A stretch of 64,000 bases of DNA from an uncultured Flavobacteriales bacterium (lineage in GTDB: Bacteria > Bacteroidota > Bacteroidia > Flavobacteriales_D > Sanyastnellaceae). Where the stretch lies: NCBI GenBank assembly GCA_937974555.1, contig CALJKR010000061.1:1-64000 (forward strand), in the 5' to 3' direction. Made by a program: the position numbers and the translations under genes. This document shows positions 7,481 through 17,243 of this stretch, one piece after another. The notes beneath the pieces are model-generated. The model saw nothing but the letters and a program-made list of their open reading frames with translations, ran no database searches and had not been told where the DNA came from. Within the stretch, counting starts at the first letter, position 1. The number at the start of each line of letters is the position of its first letter.

Positions 7481-10372
7481 ATGAAAAGAATCTTACTTTT
7501 TGTTTTGGTATTGTTCTCTGCTCCAGCATGGTCTCAATATTTGGGGATAGTGACTGGGGTTGTTAAAGATGCTTTGACCAATGAAACCATTCCATCCGCG
7601 GTGGTGGTTTGGGGTGATAAAAAAGATCAGGGATTGGTGACCGAAATTGATGGTACTTTCAAATTGGAGATGCCTTATGGCAATCAAAAATTGTACTTTT
7701 CTGCAGTGGGTTACGTAGAGCAGACAGTGGATGTGATTGTAGGAAGGAACGGAGCCAATGTAGAAATCCAATTGGTTTTGCAGAATCAAAAGGAGTTGGT
7801 CATTGTTACGGATTTGGCTGTAGGCAGAAAGGTGCCTGTGGCGTATTCCAACATCGACATGAAAAGAATCGATGAGGAGTTGTCGGGTAGAGAGATGGCC
7901 ACTTTGGCCAACACAACGCCAGGAGCTTATGCAACAAGAGCAGGAGGAGGAGATGGAGACGCGCGCGTAACTATCCGTGGTTTCTCTGGACCCAATGTCG
8001 CAGTAATGCTAGATGGGGTTCCGGTCAATGACATGGAAAACGGAACCGTATATTGGAGCAATTGGTTTGGATTGGATTTGGTTACCCAAACCACCCAAAT
8101 ACAGCGAGGGTTGGGTGCTTCCAAATTGGTGATTCCCGCTGTCGGTGGTACGATGAACATCATCACTCGCGGTATCGAATCCAAAAGAAGAATCCAAGTG
8201 AGACAGGAATATGCCTTTGGAGCCTTTGGAAGAACGTCCATCGGAATGAATACAGGAAAACTGAAGAACGGCTGGGCCTTCTCATTTGCAGCCTCTTTAA
8301 AAGATGGAAAAGGCTGGGTGGATGGAACCGACACGCGCGGATTTTTTGGATTCTTCAAAGTGGAGAAAAAGCAAGGCAATCATTTGTTGAGCTTCTATGC
8401 CCTGGGTGCTCCCCAAAGACACGGACAGCGCACAAGAACAGATGCGATTGCGATGTATTCTCATCAATTGGCCAACGATTTGGGTGCGCCTACCACGTAC
8501 AACTTGAACTCGGCCAATCCCAATGCGCCCATTTTTGAAGGAGGGGTAAACTACAACCCTGATTTGGGTTATCTATCGCGATATGACTTCACCAATGGTG
8601 AAAAATCCAACGTCGACATTGCACGCCCTTTCAATGCACGTCAAAATTTTTACTTTAAACCCCAAATGTCGTTGAAAGACATTTGGAGCATCAATTCCCA
8701 TAGTTTCCTTTCCACGGTGGCTTATGTTTCCATCGGTAATGGTGGAGGTGCTAGATGGGCAAACAATCCTACAGCTTTAGACTATAATGCCGATGGGTCA
8801 CTTAATATTCAGCAATTTTATGATGCCAACTCCGGCGCGACACCACCTTTATTTACAGGGCCTGATTATAATATCAATAATCAAATTTCCACCACGGAAA
8901 GATATGTAGTCAGTAATTATGTAAAAGCCAGTATGAACAACCACCGTTGGTATGGTGCCATTAGTACCTACAGCAATGAGATCAATGAGAATTGGACTGC
9001 TTCTGGCGGATTGGATTTGAGAATGTACAAAGGAAGTCATTATGCACAAGTCGTTGATTTGATGGGGGCAGATTATTTTTGGAATAGAGGAATCAGTTCT
9101 TCGGGCAGCCCATATTATGACAGGAATGATCCAAGTGTCGTAAAACGTGTTGGAGACAAAATTGATTACAACAATGACGCTTTTCTACGTTGGGGCGGAT
9201 TGTTTGGACAAGTGGAATATACCCAAAAAAGGTGGGTGGCTTTCTTTAGCGGATCGGTAGCCACTACAGGCTATAAAAGAACTGATTATTTCTTGCCAAA
9301 ACAAATAGAAATTGCTGGCGAAAAATATAATGTTGGATATGACTCGCCGAATGATTCCGGGGGGTTAAATCCAATGGATACGATGTATGTTAATGGGCAG
9401 GCGATTTACAGCGGAATGCCGGGTGCTGAATACCAAACTACAGGTTGGTACTATCGTCCGACATTCACCACCAAAGCAGGAGTGAAGTATACAGTTGATG
9501 AAAATCTTTCCATATTTGGAAATGGGGGATATTTGGATAAAGCACCGCAGTTCAATCAAGTCTATAATAATGGCAACAGGCGATTTGCAAATATTGAAAA
9601 TGAAAAAATTACAAGTTTTGAATTTGGAATGAATTGGAAGTTTTCTAAGTTGGCAATGAATGTGAATGCCTATAATACGATATGGAAAAATAAACCATAC
9701 TCAAAAGGTATTTCTGTCAGAGATCCCAAAGACCCGACATCTTTTTTGAATGTAAATATTCAGGGGATGAATGCCCGTCATGCCGGTTTGGAGTGGGATG
9801 CAGCTTTGAAATTAACGGATCGATTGACTTTGGAAATGTTAGCGTCATTTGCGAACTGGAAATGGACAAGTGGAGATACTGTGTATTTGTTTGATGATTC
9901 AAATAATCCAGTATATTTTGAGAATTCAACTGAGCAGTACTACATAGTTTACGATGCAAGGAATGTCCACGTCAGTGATGCGGCACAAACCCAGTTTGGA
10001 GCCATGTTGCGCTATGAGTGGAAAAATGGATCCTATGTGAAAGCACGATATACCTATTTTGATCGCTACTATGCTGATTTTAACCCATTTTATTTGAATG
10101 GAGATAACGCAGGAAGAGATTCATGGAGAATCCCTGCTTACGGCACAATGGAATTGCATGCTGGTTACAGTATCACCGATGCTTGGAAAACCCGTTGGGA
10201 TTTCAGAGCAAGTGTATTTAATCTATTTAATGATTTATACATTACGGACGCAAAAACCAATGATGATTATGCTTTGTATACACAAAAGCCAGGAGATTTT
10301 ACATCTCGTTCTGCGGGTGTGTACGTGGGTCAACCCCGTTGGTTCAGTTTGTCTGTAACCGCAACTTTTTAA
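7481..10372 (+). CDS. TonB-dependent outer-membrane receptor with CarboxypepD-reg-like domain
   Basis: 963 residues. Signal peptide 1-18 (ending PAWSQ); a carboxypeptidase-regulatory-like beta-sandwich at about 22-105 (GVVKDALTNETIPSAVV ... DGTFKLEMPYG); a plug domain at about 125-235 (RIDEELSGREM, TIRGFSGPNVAVMLDGVPVND, GGTMNIITRG); and a 22-strand barrel to the C-terminal aromatic residue (SVTATF). It takes up a ligand across the outer membrane using TonB energy. No SusD partner is adjacent, so it is not a classical Sus pair. Neighbours are two T9SS-exported proteins, one with phospholipase D-type active sites, which suggests uptake of a product such as phosphate, nucleotides or a metal (inference). 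A terminator directly upstream may limit read-through from the LTD gene. Confidence 0.93.
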   Translation: MKRILLFVLVLFSAPAWSQYLGIVTGVVKDALTNETIPSAVVVWGDKKDQGLVTEIDGTFKLEMPYGNQKLYFSAVGYVEQTVDVIVGRNGANVEIQLVLQNQKELVIVTDLAVGRKVPVAYSNIDMKRIDEELSGREMATLANTTPGAYATRAGGGDGDARVTIRGFSGPNVAVMLDGVPVNDMENGTVYWSNWFGLDLVTQTTQIQRGLGASKLVIPAVGGTMNIITRGIESKRRIQVRQEYAFGAFGRTSIGMNTGKLKNGWAFSFAASLKDGKGWVDGTDTRGFFGFFKVEKKQGNHLLSFYALGAPQRHGQRTRTDAIAMYSHQLANDLGAPTTYNLNSANPNAPIFEGGVNYNPDLGYLSRYDFTNGEKSNVDIARPFNARQNFYFKPQMSLKDIWSINSHSFLSTVAYVSIGNGGGARWANNPTALDYNADGSLNIQQFYDANSGATPPLFTGPDYNINNQISTTERYVVSNYVKASMNNHRWYGAISTYSNEINENWTASGGLDLRMYKGSHYAQVVDLMGADYFWNRGISSSGSPYYDRNDPSVVKRVGDKIDYNNDAFLRWGGLFGQVEYTQKRWVAFFSGSVATTGYKRTDYFLPKQIEIAGEKYNVGYDSPNDSGGLNPMDTMYVNGQAIYSGMPGAEYQTTGWYYRPTFTTKAGVKYTVDENLSIFGNGGYLDKAPQFNQVYNNGNRRFANIENEKITSFEFGMNWKFSKLAMNVNAYNTIWKNKPYSKGISVRDPKDPTSFLNVNIQGMNARHAGLEWDAALKLTDRLTLEMLASFANWKWTSGDTVYLFDDSNNPVYFENSTEQYYIVYDARNVHVSDAAQTQFGAMLRYEWKNGSYVKARYTYFDRYYADFNPFYLNGDNAGRDSWRIPAYGTMELHAGYSITDAWKTRWDFRASVFNLFNDLYITDAKTNDDYALYTQKPGDFTSRSAGVYVGQPRWFSLSVTATF

Positions 10373-10390
10373 AATTTGAAAATTAGTCCA

Positions 10391-13300
10391 ATGAAAAAAA
10401 TAATTTTAATGTTTTCGATGTTGGTGTCCATGGCGGCATCAGCTCAGGTGGTCATCAATGAAATTGATGCCGACCAAACCGGTACGGATGCAACAGAGTT
10501 CATCGAGTTGAAAGGTGCACCCGGTGCCTCTTTGAATGGGTATGTTCTGGTGATGTTCAACGGTTCAGGAAATACTTCCTACAACGCCATTGACTTGACT
10601 GGTAGTTCTATTCCTGCTTCGGGTTATTTTGTGGTAGGTAACGCTGCTGTTCCCAATGTAAACATCATTATCAATGGTAACTCATTACAAAATGGTGCAG
10701 ATGCCGTGGCCATTTATCAGGCAGCAATTTCAGCTTGGCCCAATGGCACTGCTGTTTCGGCTACCGGTCTAGTTGATGCTTTGGTTTATGGTACGGACGA
10801 TGCGGATGCAACGACATTGTTGAGCACTTTGACTCCGGGTCAACCACAGGTGAATGAAGGAGCGGCTTCAGCTACTTTGAATAATGCTTCTGCGCGTATC
10901 CCAGATGGTGGTGCTCCTTTTGCAAGTTCAACTTACGTAGCCCAAGCTCCAACTCCCGGCGCTTCAAACTCAGGAGATATCTTGGGATGTATGGATGCTA
11001 CGGCTTGTAATTATGATGCCAATGCTACTACTGACAATGGCTCATGCTTGATGCCTGGAGACGCTTGCGACGATGGCAATATCAATACTGCCGATGACAC
11101 TTACGATGCAGGTTGTGTTTGTTCTGGTGTTGCAGCTGGATGTACAGACGCCGCGGCTTGTAACTACGATGCTACTGTTTCTGTGGACAATGGTACTTGC
11201 TTCTTCGTGGGTGATGTGTGTAATGATAACAATGCAGGAACCATCAATGATGTGGTAGATGCAACATGTACTTGTGTCGGCGAACCTTCTGGCGCAAGCA
11301 CCATTTTGTTGGCGCAACAAGCAGGTGCTGGAGCCAATGTGACCATCACCGGTATCGTAACCAACGGAACGGAAATGGGTAACGTGGTTCGTTACATCCA
11401 AGATTTCGGCGGTGGTATCGCGGTTTATCCAGGTACTGCTTGGACTACTTTCCCAGCGCCCAATCGCGGTGATCAAGTGACCATTACCGGTACTTTGACG
11501 TCTTTCAGCGGTTTACTTGAAATGGGTCCAACCATCACAAGCGTTACGGTAAATGCAACCAACCAACCCCTTCCTACACCGCAGTTGGTGACTCCTTCTC
11601 AATTGGGTGAGTCTTATGAAGGTGAATTGGTAACGATTGAAAACGTGGTGTTTGATTTGGCAGGTTCTGCTATTTCAGGAAACTCAACCTATGGATTCAA
11701 TGCCAATGGTCAAACGGGTATTATTTATGTTCGCACGGGTAGTGTTTTGGTCGGCCAAAACCTTCCAGCAAGCCCCATCACTTTGGTGGGTATTTTGTCT
11801 CAATATGATCCTGCGGCTCCTTATGATGCAGGTTACCAAGTTTTACCTCGTGATGAAAATGACTTTATTCTTCCTCCAGGTGTTGCCATCATTGGCCAAG
11901 TGGTTCAATCCAATATCACGACAACTTCTTTTGATTTGACTTGGACAACCAACAATCCTGGCGATAGCCAAGTGAATTTTGGCTTAACCACTGCTTTGGG
12001 AGATTCTGTCGAGGTGGTAGAGAGTGTAACGGGTCATACGGTAACGGTAAGCGGTCTTGAGCCTGGTACCATTTACTATTGTTCAGTTACATCCAGCAAT
12101 GCAGATGGATCGAGCACTTCAACGGTTCGCCCTTATGCTACAAAGTCTTTGAGCTCAGGTGATATCCGTGTTTATTTCAACCGCTCAGTGGACGTGTCTT
12201 ATGCTACAACAGAGCAAGCGGTAAGCATCGGTGCCAATTCAAACGATAGCATCGCAGCCTACATCAATAGAGCCAATGAGACTTTGGAATTGGCGTTGTA
12301 CAATTTCACAGATGATCCCATTATTGCCAACGCGATCAACGCACGTTATGATGCTGGTGTTCAAATCAGAATCGTGGCGGATGGTTCAACTGCACAGGCC
12401 GGTTTGACTTTGTTGAATCCCAATATCCCTGTATTGGAGCGTATCAATACCACGGGAACCGGTATCATGCACAATAAGTTTATGGTTATCGATGCGGACA
12501 ATGCAGATAACGCATGGGTATGGACGGGTTCTATGAACTGGACCGATGGCAATATGTATAACGACTTCAACAACATCATCATTTTCCAAGATCAATCCAT
12601 GGCTCGTGGATACCGTTTGGAGTTTGAAGAGATGTGGGACGGCAGTGGTGCTTTCCCTGGAAGTTCTACTGGAAATTTTGGTAGCCAAAAAACAAGCAAT
12701 ACACCCACGCAATATGTATTGGGTCCCAATGATACCAAGGTTGAATCTTATTTCTCTCCAACGGACAACGCCAATGGTGCGATCATCAAGACCATTCAAA
12801 CTACCGATGCCAACTTGGATTATGCTGTTTTGGCCTTTACTCGTCAAGATATTGCCGATGCCATTATCGGAGAAGATGATTTGTTCTTGGTATTGGTTCG
12901 TGGTATCATCGAGCAAACTTCAGATCCCGCTTCTGAGTACACTTACTTGCAAACGGCGGGTCAGGATGTTCACTCTCACGAAGGGGTGACTTATGATCTA
13001 CACCACAAATATTGTATCGTCGATCACAGCACGTTGGACTCAGATCCTACAGTATTGACGGGTTCTCACAACTGGAGTAGCGCCGCGCAAACGACCAATG
13101 ACGAAAACACCGTTGTTGTCCATGATGCACGTGTAGCCAATTTGTACCTTCAAGAGTTTATGGCTCGTTGGGGAGTAACCGGTGTGGAAGAAAACAATCA
13201 GGATGCATTGAATGTTTTCCCCAACCCGGCCCCTCAAACGGCATGGATTGGATTGCCACGCGGTGAAGGCAATGCTACCGTAACGATCTTAGATATGAAT

Positions 13301-13435
13301 GGAAACCAAGTGAAGCAAGTGAAAATCCAAGAGGGCATGAATCAAGTGACTTTGGATGGAATGGCCAGCGGATCTTATATTTTCCATGTGGTTTCTACCA
13401 ACAAGACTTGGAACAAAACGGTGGTTGTTCAATAA
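10391..13435 (+). CDS. Large secreted double-HKD (PLD-fold) nuclease/phospholipase-like T9SS protein
   Basis: 1014 residues from the ATG at 10391 (MKKIILMFSMLVSMAASAQ signal; an upstream in-frame TTG is not needed). Domains in order: lamin-tail domain ~20-190; two Cys modules with the ACNYDA...DNGSC pattern ~197-285; an OB-like region ~300-500; a fibronectin type III domain ~505-590; a phospholipase D domain ~600-930 with two HxKxxxxD motifs, HNKFMVID near 694 and HHKYCIVD near 871, each followed by GS.NW; and a type A T9SS domain ~940-1014 (LNVFPNPAPQ ... KTVVVQ). Two HKD motifs make a complete active site for phosphodiester cleavage. Lamin-tail plus OB-like plus HKD suggests an extracellular DNase, but lipid or teichoic substrates cannot be excluded. 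Confidence 0.88.
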   Translation: MKKIILMFSMLVSMAASAQVVINEIDADQTGTDATEFIELKGAPGASLNGYVLVMFNGSGNTSYNAIDLTGSSIPASGYFVVGNAAVPNVNIIINGNSLQNGADAVAIYQAAISAWPNGTAVSATGLVDALVYGTDDADATTLLSTLTPGQPQVNEGAASATLNNASARIPDGGAPFASSTYVAQAPTPGASNSGDILGCMDATACNYDANATTDNGSCLMPGDACDDGNINTADDTYDAGCVCSGVAAGCTDAAACNYDATVSVDNGTCFFVGDVCNDNNAGTINDVVDATCTCVGEPSGASTILLAQQAGAGANVTITGIVTNGTEMGNVVRYIQDFGGGIAVYPGTAWTTFPAPNRGDQVTITGTLTSFSGLLEMGPTITSVTVNATNQPLPTPQLVTPSQLGESYEGELVTIENVVFDLAGSAISGNSTYGFNANGQTGIIYVRTGSVLVGQNLPASPITLVGILSQYDPAAPYDAGYQVLPRDENDFILPPGVAIIGQVVQSNITTTSFDLTWTTNNPGDSQVNFGLTTALGDSVEVVESVTGHTVTVSGLEPGTIYYCSVTSSNADGSSTSTVRPYATKSLSSGDIRVYFNRSVDVSYATTEQAVSIGANSNDSIAAYINRANETLELALYNFTDDPIIANAINARYDAGVQIRIVADGSTAQAGLTLLNPNIPVLERINTTGTGIMHNKFMVIDADNADNAWVWTGSMNWTDGNMYNDFNNIIIFQDQSMARGYRLEFEEMWDGSGAFPGSSTGNFGSQKTSNTPTQYVLGPNDTKVESYFSPTDNANGAIIKTIQTTDANLDYAVLAFTRQDIADAIIGEDDLFLVLVRGIIEQTSDPASEYTYLQTAGQDVHSHEGVTYDLHHKYCIVDHSTLDSDPTVLTGSHNWSSAAQTTNDENTVVVHDARVANLYLQEFMARWGVTGVEENNQDALNVFPNPAPQTAWIGLPRGEGNATVTILDMNGNQVKQVKIQEGMNQVTLDGMASGSYIFHVVSTNKTWNKTVVVQ

Positions 13436-13455
13436 TAATAACGACCATGGGATAT

Positions 13456-13485
13456 AAAAATGGGACTTCGGTCCCATTTTTTTTT
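13456..13485 (+). terminator. Intrinsic terminator after HKD protein gene
   Basis: ATGGGAC / TTCG / GTCCCAT stem with a stable UUCG tetraloop and a T-run of nine, 20 bases after the stop codon. It ends the 6523-13435 group. Confidence 0.92.
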
Positions 13486-13547
13486 GAATCCACTTCTGGA
13501 TTTTAATAAGTCTTTGCAATGGCTTTAAATCTTTTCAAGGTTCGTCC

Positions 13548-13555
13548 TAGTTTCG
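13548..13555 (+). promoter_or_regulatory. Candidate -7 box of mpl (leaderless spacing)
   Basis: TAGTTTCG, a TAnnTTCG variant, with exactly four bases before the mpl ATG. This spacing puts transcription start at or next to the A of ATG. Confidence 0.5.
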
Positions 13556-13559
13556 AAAC

Positions 13560-14924
13560 ATGAAGGTTCATTTGATTGCCATCGGCGGAAGTGCCATGCA
13601 CAATTTAGCGATTGCGTTGCACGAAAAGGGTTTGACAGTATCTGGAAGTGATGATGAAATTTTTGAACCCAGCAAGTCTCGACTGGATAAAAGGGGGATT
13701 CTTCCGCAATCCATGGGATGGGATGATGCCAGAATTACCTCAGATTTGGATGCGGTGATTGTGGGCATGCATGCCCGCGCCGATAATCCGGAATTGATGA
13801 AGGCGCAAGCCTTGGGATTGAAAATCTATTCCTACCCTGAGTATTTGTACGAGCAAACCAAGGATAAAATTCGTGTGGTGATTGGCGGCAGTCATGGCAA
13901 AACCACCATTACTTCGATGCTCTTGCATGTGTTGAAAGCCGCCAATGTGGATACCGATTATATGGTGGGTGCGCAGTTGGCGGGTTTTGACTGCATGGTA
14001 AAACTGTCACATGATGCCAAGGTAGTGGTGTTGGAAGGCGATGAATATCTTTCGAGCCCCATCGACCTTCGTCCCAAATTCCATTTGTATCATCCGCACG
14101 TGGCGTTGATTTCAGGAATTGCTTGGGATCACATCAATGTGTTTCCCACATTTGAAAAATATGTGGAGCAGTTTGATATTTTTATCGATTGCATTGAGCC
14201 GGATGGTCATTTGATATACGCGTCGGAAGACAAAGAAGTATTGCAATTGGCCACCAAACCCCGACATCGTAAATTAAATACCGCCGGATACGGCGTTCAT
14301 CCGCACAAAGTAGAAAATGGGGTGACCTATTTGGAGACCCAAATGGGATGGATTCCATTGAAAGTATTTGGAAACCACAACCTCCAAAATCTAAATGGTG
14401 CTTTGGGAATTTGCCGCATCTTGGGTATTTCCGATGATGTTTTTTATCCGGCAATCTCTACTTTCGAAGGGGCGTCCAAAAGATTGGAAATTGTGGCCAG
14501 AAGAAATCAAGGCATTGTATTCAAAGATTTTGCGCATTCGCCATCAAAATTGAAAGCCACGAGCTCAGCTGTAAAAAAACAATTCCCCAATCACCGCATT
14601 GTCGCTTGTATGGAGTTGCATACTTTCAGTAGCTTGAATGCTGAATTTTTGCAACAATATGCCCATTGTATGGATGAACCAGATGTGGCAATTGTGTATT
14701 TCAATCCGCACACCATCGCGCACAAAAGATTGTCGCCCATTACCATTGAAGATGTGAAAAATGCCTTTCAAAGAGAGGATTTGATTGTTTTGACTGATGC
14801 GTCTTTGGTAGAAATGATTTTGATGGAAAGTGACTGGGAACGCACTCATTTGTTGTGGATGACCAGTGGCAATTTTGACGGCATTGAAATAGCGGAACTG
14901 GCACAACAGCTCCCAATGGATTAA
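13560..14924 (+). CDS. mpl: UDP-N-acetylmuramate:tripeptide ligase (Mpl)
   Basis: 454 residues, the usual length. Mpl recycles peptidoglycan by joining the tripeptide L-Ala-gamma-D-Glu-mDAP to UDP-MurNAc in the cytoplasm. The N-terminal Rossmann domain begins VHLIAIGGSAMHNLAIAL, diagnostic of the MurC/Mpl group; the Mur ligase P-loop is GGSHGKTT near residue 109; the central and C-terminal domains follow (FGNHNLQNLNGALGICR, DFAHSPSKLKATSSAVK). MurC itself is the main alternative, but the IGGSAM start and the DFAHSP motif favour Mpl. The gene has its own terminator-bounded upstream region and a -7 box four bases from the ATG. mDAP is made by DapF, also in this window. Confidence 0.88.
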   Translation: MKVHLIAIGGSAMHNLAIALHEKGLTVSGSDDEIFEPSKSRLDKRGILPQSMGWDDARITSDLDAVIVGMHARADNPELMKAQALGLKIYSYPEYLYEQTKDKIRVVIGGSHGKTTITSMLLHVLKAANVDTDYMVGAQLAGFDCMVKLSHDAKVVVLEGDEYLSSPIDLRPKFHLYHPHVALISGIAWDHINVFPTFEKYVEQFDIFIDCIEPDGHLIYASEDKEVLQLATKPRHRKLNTAGYGVHPHKVENGVTYLETQMGWIPLKVFGNHNLQNLNGALGICRILGISDDVFYPAISTFEGASKRLEIVARRNQGIVFKDFAHSPSKLKATSSAVKKQFPNHRIVACMELHTFSSLNAEFLQQYAHCMDEPDVAIVYFNPHTIAHKRLSPITIEDVKNAFQREDLIVLTDASLVEMILMESDWERTHLLWMTSGNFDGIEIAELAQQLPMD

Positions 14925-14940
14925 TGATTATCTTGTTGTC

Positions 14941-16083
14941 ATGAAAAGACAGAAGGTAATGGTTTCGGGGTGCTTTGATTTGCTTCACAGCGGTCATGTT
15001 GCATTTTTGGAAACCGCAGCTTCGTTTGGTGAGTTGCATGTGTGTTTGGGAAACGATGAAAATATTCTTCAATTAAAAAACAGACCGGTCGCTCAAACGC
15101 AAGAAGAGCGTGCCTATATCGTAGGCGCCTTGTCTTGTGTGCACGCCGTGTACATTGACAAGGGAATGGGGAAGTTGGATTTTTTAGAGGAGATGGACCT
15201 TATCAATCCAGATGTTTTTGTGGTGAATGAAGATGGGCATGATGAGGCCAAGCAACATTTATGTCAACAGCGGAACATTGAATACAAAGTTTTAAAACGG
15301 ACCCCGCATCAAGGATTGCCCGCTCGTTCTACCACTGCAATAAGAGAAAAACAATCATTGCCTTACCGTATCGATTTGGCTGGAGGATGGTTGGACCAGC
15401 CATTTGTATCCAAGTACAATCCGGGGCCGGTGATCACACTGAATATTTGGCCAACACAATCTTTTAACGATCGAAGCGGCATGGCAACGTCCACACGCAA
15501 GTCAGCCACCCATATTTGGGGGAATCAATTCCCTCCGCTTGAAGAGGAATTGATTGCCAAAATACTTTTCTCTTTTGACAATCCTCCTGGGACTGAACAA
15601 ATTTCAGGCAGCCAAGATGCCATTGGTCTGGTTTATCGGGGTGTCAACAAATTGGATTATAAAGGAGAATATTGGCCTTGTAAAATCACACAATGCTTGA
15701 ATGAAGAAATATTGCGATGGTTGGAGTCCAAGTTGTACTTGGTGCCACTTTCACCTCGGGCCGGTGGCTTTGAAGTATTGTCGCAATTCGAAATAAAATC
15801 AGAGGCTGTTGCTCGATTGTCTTTGGCAGCAGAAAATACCTGGAAGGCCATTATGGACATGGATACTGCTGCATTGGGATCGGCGATGAAAGCCTCATTG
15901 GATGCACAATTGGAGATGTTTCCTCTGATGTGGAATGATGAAGCGCAATCGGTGGTGAATCAATTTCCTACAGAAGTCATGGGATACAAAATTTCTGGAG
16001 CAGGCGGTGGTGGTTATATCGTGGCCGTGTCCGATAAGCCTATTGAAAATGCAACTCAAATCAAAATTAGATTCACACGATGA
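14941..16083 (+). CDS. Fused HxGH nucleotidyltransferase and GHMP-type sugar kinase
   Basis: 380 residues with two enzymatic domains. Residues 1-140 are a cytidylyltransferase-like domain: SGCFDLLHSGH (H16, H19) and the downstream RSTTAIRE (129-136) of the ISTTxxR motif. Residues 141-380 are a compact GHMP kinase: RIDLAGGW at 143 (substrate-side motif), SGMATSTRKSA at 179 (ATP-binding loop), SGSQDAIG near 230, and SGAGGGG at 352. This would let one protein phosphorylate a sugar and then activate it with a nucleotide. The kinase part is shorter than typical GHMP kinases. The next two genes overlap or abut and encode a fucose-type permease and a sugar mutarotase, so a salvage route for L-fucose, L-rhamnose or a related sugar is likely. 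The exact substrate and nucleotide are unknown. Confidence 0.8.
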   Translation: MKRQKVMVSGCFDLLHSGHVAFLETAASFGELHVCLGNDENILQLKNRPVAQTQEERAYIVGALSCVHAVYIDKGMGKLDFLEEMDLINPDVFVVNEDGHDEAKQHLCQQRNIEYKVLKRTPHQGLPARSTTAIREKQSLPYRIDLAGGWLDQPFVSKYNPGPVITLNIWPTQSFNDRSGMATSTRKSATHIWGNQFPPLEEELIAKILFSFDNPPGTEQISGSQDAIGLVYRGVNKLDYKGEYWPCKITQCLNEEILRWLESKLYLVPLSPRAGGFEVLSQFEIKSEAVARLSLAAENTWKAIMDMDTAALGSAMKASLDAQLEMFPLMWNDEAQSVVNQFPTEVMGYKISGAGGGGYIVAVSDKPIENATQIKIRFTR

Positions 16084-17243
16084 AGACCAATCCCATAGTA
16101 TTTCCCGCAGTCGTCAGTTTGTTCTTCTTGTGGGCCTTTGCTCACAATTTGAATCCGGTTTTAATCGCCAAATTGAAAGGCTCTTTTTCACTCAGTGATG
16201 CGCAGTCTACTTTGGTGGACAGCGCATTTTATATTGCCTATTTTGTGATGTCGATTCCTTCTGGATGGTTGATTCAACGATGGGGTTACAAGCGGGTGAT
16301 TGTTTTGGGGCTGTTGCTTTTTGCTTTGGGTACGTTGTCGTTTGTTCCTGCCGCTTGGCTCAATCAGTATGCTTTTTTCTTGTTGGCTCTGATGATGATT
16401 GGTTTGGGCATCACCATGCTGGAGGCCGCTGCCAATCCATTGGTCACTGAAATATCAGCGGAGAAGGAACGTTCATTTAGATTGAATTTGGCCCAGAGTT
16501 TCAATGGACTCGGTGCTGGAGTGGCTGCAGCTTTGGGTGGATATTTATTGCTGGGTGATGGAAACGATGGTACCTCTGCAGTGGTGATTCCATTTGCGGT
16601 GTTGGGCGTTTTTATTTTGTGTATCGCGGGTGTGTTTGCAGTTCTTCCGCTGAATGTTACGGTGAATGCGCATGACCATGAAATGGTTGGTGGTTCTCCT
16701 TGGAAATCCAAAAAATTTGTGGGGGCGGTCATTGCTCAATTTTTTTACGTGGGTGCCCAAATAGGTGTCGCCAGTTTCTTTATTCGATACGCCCAATCGT
16801 ACCTGGGACACTCGCAACAAGATTCAGCTTATTGGCTATCCATGGGATTGATTCTTTTTATGACAGGAAGATTTATTGGAACAGGGTTAATGCGCAAGTT
16901 CAAATCCCATCAGCTTCTTAGCTACTTTGCCTTGGGTGCCATTGTCGCAACGGTTGGGGTTATTGCGGTAAATGCGTGGTCCATGTATTTTTTGCTGTTG
17001 GTTCAATTTTTTATGTCCATCATGTTTCCCACCATTTTTTCTTTGGGAGTGGAAAATTTGGGAGGACTAAAGGCCAAGGGTTCTGGTTGGATTGTGATGA
17101 CCATTTCTGGAGGGGCGCTTTTTCCTTTTATAATGGGTAAGGTCAGTGATGCTTGGGCATTGAATGCGGCATATTTGATCCCGTTGATTTCGTTTTGGGT
17201 GGTTGCATTGTATGGTTTTTACTACAATAAGTTGAAGTCATGA
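16080..17243 (+). CDS. FucP-like sugar:proton symporter (MFS)
   Basis: 387 residues with about twelve hydrophobic segments. The opening FLWAFAHNLNPVLIAKLKGSF and the segment SIPSGWLIQRWGYKRVIV correspond to the FucP family (L-fucose permease and relatives), which imports sugars across the inner membrane with protons. It overlaps the kinase-fusion gene by ATGA at 16080 and is itself overlapped by the mutarotase gene. The partner genes support a 6-deoxysugar substrate, but FucP homologues also carry glucose, galactose or N-acetyl sugars. Confidence 0.88.
   Translation: MKTNPIVFPAVVSLFFLWAFAHNLNPVLIAKLKGSFSLSDAQSTLVDSAFYIAYFVMSIPSGWLIQRWGYKRVIVLGLLLFALGTLSFVPAAWLNQYAFFLLALMMIGLGITMLEAAANPLVTEISAEKERSFRLNLAQSFNGLGAGVAAALGGYLLLGDGNDGTSAVVIPFAVLGVFILCIAGVFAVLPLNVTVNAHDHEMVGGSPWKSKKFVGAVIAQFFYVGAQIGVASFFIRYAQSYLGHSQQDSAYWLSMGLILFMTGRFIGTGLMRKFKSHQLLSYFALGAIVATVGVIAVNAWSMYFLLLVQFFMSIMFPTIFSLGVENLGGLKAKGSGWIVMTISGGALFPFIMGKVSDAWALNAAYLIPLISFWVVALYGFYYNKLKS

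Noticed and set aside
11042..11476. Minus-strand ORF of 144 residues
   Set aside because: Antisense to the HKD T9SS protein; Ser/Thr/His-rich composition without motifs.
12386..12916. Minus-strand ORF of 176 residues
   Set aside because: Lies wholly antisense to the HKD catalytic region, which has clear conserved motifs.
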